From Christensenella sp. UBA4651 (GTDB lineage: Bacteria; Bacillota; Clostridia; Christensenellales; UBA1242): a DNA stretch of 13,670 nucleotides. Shown here piece by piece: positions 5,745 to 11,958 of this stretch. The DNA lies in assembly GCA_002405615.1 (NCBI GenBank), contig DHMD01000065.1:1-13670 (forward strand), in the 5' to 3' direction. Within the stretch, counting starts at the first letter, position 1, and every line of letters starts with the position of its first letter. The position numbers were made by a program, and so were the translations under genes. The notes beneath the pieces are model-generated. The model did no database searches. It was not told where the DNA came from and was given only the letters and a program-made list of their open reading frames with translations.

Positions 5745-8198
5745 ATGCAACAAAACGATGACCAAAAAAATAAAAACAATGATGAAGTAACCTCTATGGA
5801 TGCCGAAATTCTACGAGATGATTCTCTTTTGGAGGGCGATTTTCGTGAGGAGACTCCAAAGTTTTATAATGCGTTATACCTATCAAATATCGTCCCAGTT
5901 CCGGGTGTGAGCTTGACTTGTGATATTAACAACAGTTTAGAGGCTGATAGTATGCGTGAGGCTTTTGACAAGGGTGAAAAAATCGTAATTGTCGCTAGTC
6001 GTGAGCATGCTACCGAGATTAAACTCGATGCTATTTGCCCAATCGGTTGTCTATGCACTATCAAGAGATTGACGCAAAACGGCGATGATGTCAGGTTGAT
6101 GGTAACTGGTACTAGAAGAGTCAAAATTTCAAAAGTAACCAAGGACCCTATTCTGCGTGTGGAATGTGCTGCGGTAAAAGAAGTCGGGGATTCGCCTGTG
6201 TACACCTTCGATATGATGGAAGAAATCAAATCAATATTGAGTGAATTGATAAGCGAGCGAATGTTACCTCCCGCAATCAGGATAAACTTGATTGAGGCGG
6301 AACTTTTACCTAGTGAATTTGCTGATGCTTTGGTTCACTTGCTCGCTAATGACGATGTAGATTTGCAAAATGAATTTTTGCAAGAAATCAATGTTGAAAC
6401 AAGAATGCAAAAATTGTTGGATTTGACAAAGAGTTTTGAGCAAAAGTTGGAATTGAGAAAGGAAATTGACGATAAGGTTAATCAAAATATCCAAAAATCG
6501 CAAAAAGAGATGTTTTTGCGTGAGCAACTACATGTAATCAATGACGAGTTGAATGGCGAAGTCGATGAAAACGAGGAATTTACTCGCAAAGTAAAGGAAT
6601 TGGGTATGCCAAAGGAAAGCGAGGAAAAAGTCCTAAAAGAAATCAATCGTATGGGCAAACTGCCTTTTGGTTCGCCAGAATTGGGGTATATCCGTAACTT
6701 TATTGAGACGGTTTTGGAGTTGCCTTGGACAAAAAGAACAGAGGACAACATCGACATCAACAAGGCTCGTGAAATTCTCAATAACGAACATTATGCACTA
6801 GAAAAGGTCAAAGAGAGAATTTTGGAGACTTTGGCAGTAATCAAATTAACCAAAAAAGTTAATGCACAAATTATTTGCTTGGTTGGACCTCCTGGTGTGG
6901 GTAAGACCTCTATTGCAAAGTCTATCGCCAACGCTATGGGGCGTAAGTTTGTACAGGTGAGCCTAGGTGGTGTGAATGACGAGAGTGTTATTCGTGGACA
7001 TCGTAGGACATATGTAGGTGCTATGTGTGGTCGTATTCTGGCTGGTATGAAGCAGGCGGGGACAATTAACCCTGTATTCTTGTTGGACGAAATCGACAAA
7101 ATGACGAGTGATTCTCGTGGCGACCCTGCTAGCGCCCTCTTGGAGGTGTTGGACCCAGCACAGAATGACCACTTTAAGGACTCTTTCTTGGAGTTGCCTT
7201 ATGACCTTAGTCAAGTTATGTTTGTGTTGACGGCAAACGATATAAATGGTATTCCTTACGCATTGCGTGATAGAATGGAAATTATCACGTTGCGTTCTTA
7301 TACCGAGTTCGAAAAAATCGCAATTGCAAAAAACTACCTAATTCCAAAAGAGGAGGCGGCAGCTGGACTACCCAAAGGCACGCTAAAATTGGACGAAGAC
7401 TTGATTAGAAAAATCATTTCCGAGTACACCTTTGAGGGTGGTGTGAGGAGTTTGGAGCGAAAGATTGCTGCTATTGCTCGTAAATATGCTACATATATCG
7501 TAACGGGTGAAAAGTTTAGGGATATTAGTGCAGACAATATCGAGGATTACCTAGGGCATGACCGTATCAAGGATTTGGATATTTACAAGGCGGGAGCTGT
7601 CGGTGAGGTCGTTGGTTTGGCTGTTTGTGGCGAAATCACTGGTAAAGTTTTGTTGATTGAGTCAACGCTCTCATTGGGTAAACCTGAAATTAGATTGACG
7701 GGCTTGCCAGGCGAAATGATGAAAGAATCGGTGGAGCAGGTTTATACTTTGGTAAAATCTCGTGCGAGAGAGTGGGGAATTAGCAAAAAGACCTTAAATA
7801 GTAATGTGGTTCATGTACACATTGCACCTGTTTCGGGTGGTGTTGAGGGGCCTAGTGCGGGTATCGCTATGACTACTGCTGTGGTTTCTGCTCTCACTGG
7901 AATCGCTACAAAACCGAATGTGGCTATGACGGGTGAAATTAGTATTCGAGGTAGGGTTTTGCCTATCGGTGGCGTAAGGGACAAACTGATTGCTGCTGAC
8001 CGTGCGGGAGTCAAGTTGTGTATTATCCCAGCGGATAATGAGCCTGATTTGCGTGATTTGCCTGACGAAGTCAAGGATAGGCTAGTTATCAAGACTGCAA
8101 GGACGATTGATGAGGTGCTAGAATACGCTTTGGAGCGTAAACCTACAAAATTAGAGAATGATGACTGGTCAGAAGAAGTAAAAGAAAACAAGGAATAA
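5745..8198 (+). CDS. lon: ATP-dependent protease Lon (LonA type)
   Basis: Lon is a cytoplasmic hexameric AAA+ serine protease that degrades misfolded and regulatory proteins. The 817-residue product has an acidic, Asn-rich N-terminal extension of about 40 residues before the substrate-binding LON N-domain (about 41-230). A helical, coiled-coil-like region follows (about 230-330). The AAA+ module has Walker A GPPGVGKT (381-388) and Walker B FLLDEI (445-450), and the C-terminal protease domain runs from about 610. The catalytic dyad is S704 (EGPSAG) and K747 (IGGVRDK). The loop before the Ser is unusual: where LonA enzymes normally read PKDGPSAG, this one reads GVEGPSAG. Fold, length and the N-domain still place it in LonA. 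ATG at 5745 has AGGAG ten bases upstream; an in-frame internal ATG at residue 18 lacks a better site. It heads the run lon-ysxC-recD2-comF, and the lon-ysxC pairing is a known Firmicute arrangement. Confidence 0.96.
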   Translation: MQQNDDQKNKNNDEVTSMDAEILRDDSLLEGDFREETPKFYNALYLSNIVPVPGVSLTCDINNSLEADSMREAFDKGEKIVIVASREHATEIKLDAICPIGCLCTIKRLTQNGDDVRLMVTGTRRVKISKVTKDPILRVECAAVKEVGDSPVYTFDMMEEIKSILSELISERMLPPAIRINLIEAELLPSEFADALVHLLANDDVDLQNEFLQEINVETRMQKLLDLTKSFEQKLELRKEIDDKVNQNIQKSQKEMFLREQLHVINDELNGEVDENEEFTRKVKELGMPKESEEKVLKEINRMGKLPFGSPELGYIRNFIETVLELPWTKRTEDNIDINKAREILNNEHYALEKVKERILETLAVIKLTKKVNAQIICLVGPPGVGKTSIAKSIANAMGRKFVQVSLGGVNDESVIRGHRRTYVGAMCGRILAGMKQAGTINPVFLLDEIDKMTSDSRGDPASALLEVLDPAQNDHFKDSFLELPYDLSQVMFVLTANDINGIPYALRDRMEIITLRSYTEFEKIAIAKNYLIPKEEAAAGLPKGTLKLDEDLIRKIISEYTFEGGVRSLERKIAAIARKYATYIVTGEKFRDISADNIEDYLGHDRIKDLDIYKAGAVGEVVGLAVCGEITGKVLLIESTLSLGKPEIRLTGLPGEMMKESVEQVYTLVKSRAREWGISKKTLNSNVVHVHIAPVSGGVEGPSAGIAMTTAVVSALTGIATKPNVAMTGEISIRGRVLPIGGVRDKLIAADRAGVKLCIIPADNEPDLRDLPDEVKDRLVIKTARTIDEVLEYALERKPTKLENDDWSEEVKENKE

Positions 8199-8202
8199 AT
8201 TT

Positions 8203-8781
8203 ATGATAGTAAAATCAGCAGAATTTATCACTAGCGTTGCCAATCCGCAAGACTTGGACAAGTTTGATAAGCCTGAGTTTGCTTTTGTTGGACGGAGTAA
8301 TGTGGGCAAATCGAGTTTAATCAACTCTCTCGTCAATCAGAAAAAGTTGGCAAAGGCGAGTAGTACTCCGGGTAGAACTAGGCTGATAAATATTTTTGAA
8401 ATTAATAGAGCATTTTACTTTATTGATTTGCCAGGGTATGGCTTTGCGCAAGCGAGCAAGCAGGAGCAAGCCAGTTGGCAAAATCTGATTGGTTCGTATT
8501 TTGAGAATACCACAAATCTAAAAAGGGTATTTGTTTTGGTTGATATTCGCCACGAACCAAGCGAAAAAGACAAACAGATGTTGAAATATTTGTATGTGTA
8601 TAATTTGCCTTTTAACATTATCGCAACTAAGGCAGACAAGATTTCTCGTGGGCAAATAAATAAATATGTGAGTCAGATTGCTAGTTCGCTAGGTGTCGGA
8701 ATTAATGATATTATTGTTACTAGCAATGTATCAAAGATTGGTAATGATAAGATTTATGAAATTATCGAGAGCCAATTATAA
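8203..8781 (+). CDS. ysxC: Ribosome biogenesis GTPase YsxC/YihA (EngB)
   Basis: This is an essential small GTPase for late 50S subunit assembly. At 192 residues it has the normal length and all G motifs: G1 GRSNVGKS (30-37), G2 Thr in TPGRT (55-59), G3 DLPG (75-78), G4 TKAD (142-145) and a G5-like TSN (173-175). The family signature GYGFAQAS follows G3 (canonical GYGYAKVS). It starts four bp after the lon stop, and its Shine-Dalgarno AAGGA (8190-8194) lies within the last codons of lon, so the two are very probably co-transcribed and translationally coupled. The same lon-ysxC order occurs in Bacillus subtilis. Confidence 0.97.
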   Translation: MIVKSAEFITSVANPQDLDKFDKPEFAFVGRSNVGKSSLINSLVNQKKLAKASSTPGRTRLINIFEINRAFYFIDLPGYGFAQASKQEQASWQNLIGSYFENTTNLKRVFVLVDIRHEPSEKDKQMLKYLYVYNLPFNIIATKADKISRGQINKYVSQIASSLGVGINDIIVTSNVSKIGNDKIYEIIESQL

Positions 8782-8805
8782 TATAAGGATTATATAAGGA
8801 GCATT

Positions 8806-11055
8806 ATGGTACTAGACGGTGTTATCGAGAGTATAGTTTTTCAGAACTCGCAGAACGGCTTTACAGTCGCTCGTGTTTTGGTAAAAAATGAAGTGGTAAC
8901 TGTCGTTGGTACTTTGTCAAAAATTTACCAAGGGCAGGAGATTAGTGCCGTTGGTAATTTTGTTTCTGACGCAAGATTTGGGAAACAATTCAGGGTGCAG
9001 AGTTATGAACTCAAAGAACCCAAAACTGAGGAAGGGGTAATAAAGTATCTAGCGAGTGGGCTTATCCCTGGGATTGGACCTGCTACTGCGCAAAAAATTG
9101 TAGAAAAATTTGGTGCAGAAACGCTGGATATTATCGAGTTGAACCCGCTCAAACTCAGTGAGGTAAAGGGCGTTACGCTCAAAAAAGCCGCAGAAATCGG
9201 GCAGGCATTTTTGGATATCAAAAAAATGCAGAATGTGGTTATGTTTCTCCAAGAATACAACATTTCTACCAACCTTTCGGTCAAAATTTATAATCGCTAT
9301 GGCGAAAATGCGAGAGAAATTATCAAGAAAAATCCATATAGGCTAGTAGAGGATATGACGAGAGTTGGCTTTAAGACTGCGGACAAAATTGCTCTGAGTG
9401 TGGGTATCCCTGAGGATAGTCAGTTTAGGCTGCGTGCGGGGCTGGTACATATTCTCAATGAGTCAAGTGAAAAAGATGGCAACACATATTTGCCTGTGGA
9501 AGATGTTTATGTTCAGTTGAGCAAACTTTTGCATATCGACATTATGGAAAGGTTGGAGGATTTTAACGATATAGTTAGCCAACTCGTAATCGAATGTGTG
9601 GTAAAGCGCTGTAATTTTAAGGGGGCAGATTGCCTAATGCTCGCCAAATACTACGAGGTGGAGTTGAAAGTTGCAACCAAACTTTTGACGCTCAATCACG
9701 CAATGACAAATCAAGAAGATGTCGAGGCTGAGATTGACTCGTTTGAGACGATTAATAATGTAAAATTGCACCCAGACCAACGTGCAGCTGTATCCAAAGC
9801 GATAAATAGCGGAGTTTGTGTGATTACTGGTGGTCCCGGGACTGGTAAGACCACAATTATCAAGTGTATTTTGGGTATACTCAATCGCCGTTGCGGGCGA
9901 ATTGCCTTGCTCGCTCCTACTGGTAGGGCTGCCAAGCGAATGAGTGAGAGTTGTGGCGAGGACGCTAGCACTATTCATAGGGCGCTACTAATTGACTATG
10001 ATGGTGGAGAAACAAAGGCTGATTCCGCTTCGTTCTTCTACAACGAAACAAACAAGTTCCCGTATGACGCTGTGATTGTAGACGAGGTTTCTATGGTCGA
10101 TGTCAACTTAATGTTGAGTCTAGTGAGTGCGCTCAATAGTGGTACTAGGTTGATTCTCGTAGGGGACAAAAATCAGTTGCCTAGTGTGGGTGCTGGTAAT
10201 GTCTTGGCTGATATTATTGGCTCACATATTATCGCTTGCGCAGAACTCACACATATTTATAGACAGAGCGGAGATAGCCTCATTATATCAAATGCTCACG
10301 CAATCAATCGTGGTGAAATGCCTATCATAGATAACAAGAGCAAGGACTTCTTTTATGAGGACAAGCAGTCCCAAGAGGATATAGCGCAAACTATTTTGAG
10401 TTTGATAAGTTATAGGTTGCCCAAATATCTCAATATTGACCCGCTCAAAATTCAAGTTCTAGCACCTATGCGTGTAGGTGTTTGTGGTGTGGATAATTTG
10501 AATAATATGATTCAAGAGAAACTCAATCCTAGTGATTATACCAAGAAAGAAATGCGTTTTGACTATAATATGTTCCGAGTTGGAGATAAAGTTATGCAAA
10601 CGGCGAACAATTACACCCAAATGTGGAGAAAGGAACGCAAAAATGGTAGCTGGGAAATCGGCGAGGCGGTATTCAATGGCGATATTGGTTTTGTAACAGA
10701 CATTAATGAAGAAACGGAAAGTTTGGAGGTTACTTTTGATGATGGCAGAATTGCTGAGTACGCAAGGGAAGACGCCAAACAATTAATGCTCAGTTATGCT
10801 ATCACTATTCACAAGAGTCAGGGTAGTGAGTTTGATGTGGTAATTATGCCCATTATTGCGGGGGCTAGCAGTATCCTTACTCGGAATTTATTGTATACCG
10901 CTGTTACTCGTGCCAAGGGAATGGTTGTGCTGGTCGGTTCGAGGAAAAATCTACATATAATGGTCGGGAACAACTACACTGCCAAGCGTTTCAGTGCGCT
11001 GGGGATTTTCCTAGAAAAGCAGGCACACAATATGGAGGTGCTAAATGGCGAGTAA
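8806..11055 (+). CDS. recD2: RecD2-type 5'-3' DNA helicase (RecD-like, SF1B)
   Basis: RecD2 is an SF1B helicase found in bacteria without a RecBCD partner role; it acts in DNA repair and replication-fork maintenance. The 749-residue protein is full length. An N-terminal OB-like region (about 1-75) is followed by tandem helix-hairpin-helix motifs (GIGPATAQKI at 89-98 and nearby; GFKTADKIA at 188-196). The helicase core has the Q-like LHPDQRAAV (321-329), Walker A GGPGTGKT (342-349), APTGRAAKRM (370-379), Walker B DEVSM (426-430), GDKNQLPSVG (453-462), TIHKSQGSE (667-675) and YTAVTRAK (697-704). The long N-terminal region separates it from RecD of RecBCD. AAGGAG at 8796-8801 precedes ATG by four bases, with a similar AAGG run about 11 bases further upstream. 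It is 24 bp from ysxC and overlaps comF by 11 bp. Confidence 0.96.
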   Translation: MVLDGVIESIVFQNSQNGFTVARVLVKNEVVTVVGTLSKIYQGQEISAVGNFVSDARFGKQFRVQSYELKEPKTEEGVIKYLASGLIPGIGPATAQKIVEKFGAETLDIIELNPLKLSEVKGVTLKKAAEIGQAFLDIKKMQNVVMFLQEYNISTNLSVKIYNRYGENAREIIKKNPYRLVEDMTRVGFKTADKIALSVGIPEDSQFRLRAGLVHILNESSEKDGNTYLPVEDVYVQLSKLLHIDIMERLEDFNDIVSQLVIECVVKRCNFKGADCLMLAKYYEVELKVATKLLTLNHAMTNQEDVEAEIDSFETINNVKLHPDQRAAVSKAINSGVCVITGGPGTGKTTIIKCILGILNRRCGRIALLAPTGRAAKRMSESCGEDASTIHRALLIDYDGGETKADSASFFYNETNKFPYDAVIVDEVSMVDVNLMLSLVSALNSGTRLILVGDKNQLPSVGAGNVLADIIGSHIIACAELTHIYRQSGDSLIISNAHAINRGEMPIIDNKSKDFFYEDKQSQEDIAQTILSLISYRLPKYLNIDPLKIQVLAPMRVGVCGVDNLNNMIQEKLNPSDYTKKEMRFDYNMFRVGDKVMQTANNYTQMWRKERKNGSWEIGEAVFNGDIGFVTDINEETESLEVTFDDGRIAEYAREDAKQLMLSYAITIHKSQGSEFDVVIMPIIAGASSILTRNLLYTAVTRAKGMVVLVGSRKNLHIMVGNNYTAKRFSALGIFLEKQAHNMEVLNGE
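11034..11040 (+). promoter_or_regulatory. Shine-Dalgarno of comF inside the end of recD2
   Basis: GGAGGTG lies four bases before the comF ATG at 11045 and within the last coding codons of recD2, whose stop is at 11053-11055. The site decides the comF start upstream of the recD2 stop and implies translational coupling of the two genes. Confidence 0.8.
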
Positions 11056-11899
11056 CAAAAGTTTAGCGACCGAATCCCACATCGAGCTTGCCTCCACTCA
11101 AAAGAGGAAAAGAGATAGTTTCTTTGGGGCGTTGTACCAAAAAATCCATAATATGTTCTTTCCTGCTAGGATAAAGTGCATTATTTGTGGCGATGATTTG
11201 CCCGAGGTTCGTGAAATCGAAATTTGCGATAGGTGTAAATGTAAGTTGAATTACATTTCGGAGAACGAGTGCTGTGCGTGTTGTGGCGCTCCTGTCGTGG
11301 GCGAGGCGAAATACTGCTTTAACTGTAAGGACAATGATAGAGAATTTGACTTGGGTCGTAGCGTTTTCGTTTATGAGGGCGAAGTGGAGAAACTAATCGC
11401 TGGACTCAAATTCAGCAACAAGCCATATATTTCTAGGACTTTGGGTAGGTGTTTGGGCGAGTTGTATAAGGAATTAAATTGGCAGGTCGATGTTGTCGTG
11501 CCTGTACCAATGACTGCTGCTCGTAGAAAGGAAAGAGGTTATAACCAAGCGGAACTTTTGGCGGAGGAATTTTGCGAATCGACAAAATTACCTATCAATA
11601 CCGAGGTTTTGGTAAAGATTAAGGATACCGAGGAGCAGAAAGAATTGTCAATGCGTGAGAGGCAGAAGAATATTCAAAACGCCTTTAAGGTAACGGATAA
11701 ATATTTCGTCAAAAATCATAATGTTTTGATTATTGATGATGTTATGACTACGGGTGCTACGGCTTCTGCTTGTGCGGCAGCACTCAAAAAGGCACACGCA
11801 AATCGTGTGTTTGTACTGACGATTGCACATGGTAGACCCAAGATTCCGACTCAAAATAACTTGGATAATATCAAATCTATAATAAATTCGGTCAAATGA
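11045..11899 (+). CDS. comF: ComF family protein (competence phosphoribosyltransferase-like, ComFC)
   Basis: ComF/ComFC proteins help take up single-stranded DNA in natural transformation, but are also widely kept in species not known to be competent. The 284-residue protein carries an N-terminal zinc-ribbon region with four Cys pairs (C45/C48, C61/C64, C77/C80, C91/C94). The conserved RKERGYNQAELLA block (161-173) follows, and then a phosphoribosyltransferase PRPP loop, VLIIDDVMTTGAT (227-239), with the acidic pair D231-D232. About 37 residues precede the usual start of the family near MFFPARIKCIICG; this polar extension is not recognised. The chosen ATG is favoured by its strong GGAGGTG site overlapping recD2; an internal Met37 is an alternative start with no good site seen. 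No other competence genes (comFA, comE, comG) lie in the window, so DNA uptake is not proven. Confidence 0.93.
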   Translation: MASNKSLATESHIELASTQKRKRDSFFGALYQKIHNMFFPARIKCIICGDDLPEVREIEICDRCKCKLNYISENECCACCGAPVVGEAKYCFNCKDNDREFDLGRSVFVYEGEVEKLIAGLKFSNKPYISRTLGRCLGELYKELNWQVDVVVPVPMTAARRKERGYNQAELLAEEFCESTKLPINTEVLVKIKDTEEQKELSMRERQKNIQNAFKVTDKYFVKNHNVLIIDDVMTTGATASACAAALKKAHANRVFVLTIAHGRPKIPTQNNLDNIKSIINSVK

Positions 11900-11900
11900 C

Positions 11901-11929
11901 TTTTCAAATTTGATATTTTGGTATATAAT
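11901..11929 (+). promoter_or_regulatory. Sigma-A type promoter for secA
   Basis: A perfect -10 box TATAAT (11924-11929) is preceded by TTTTCA (11901-11906, 4 of 6 matches) with a 17-base spacer. The predicted start is about 11936, and the short leader includes AGGGAGA (11946-11952). The promoter starts two bases after the comF stop, so secA can be transcribed independently of the upstream run, and no clear terminator separates them. Confidence 0.75.
11904..11913. repeat. Palindrome overlapping the secA promoter
   Basis: TCAAATTTGA is a perfect 10-bp palindrome overlapping the -35 box. Separately, AATATCAAAT (11867-11876, end of comF) is perfectly complementary to ATTTGATATT (11908-11917), a 10-bp stem with a 31-base loop spanning the comF stop. 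Both are AT-rich. They could be an operator or a weak 3' hairpin of the comF message, or chance. Confidence 0.35.
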
Positions 11930-11958
11930 CGTATTAACTATATTTAGGGAGATTAATA

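Noticed and set aside
8782..8801. Tandem ATAAGGA copies before recD2 as a regulatory repeat
   Set aside because: Two short AT-rich copies about 11 bases apart are simply two potential Shine-Dalgarno sites; only the nearer one is properly spaced.
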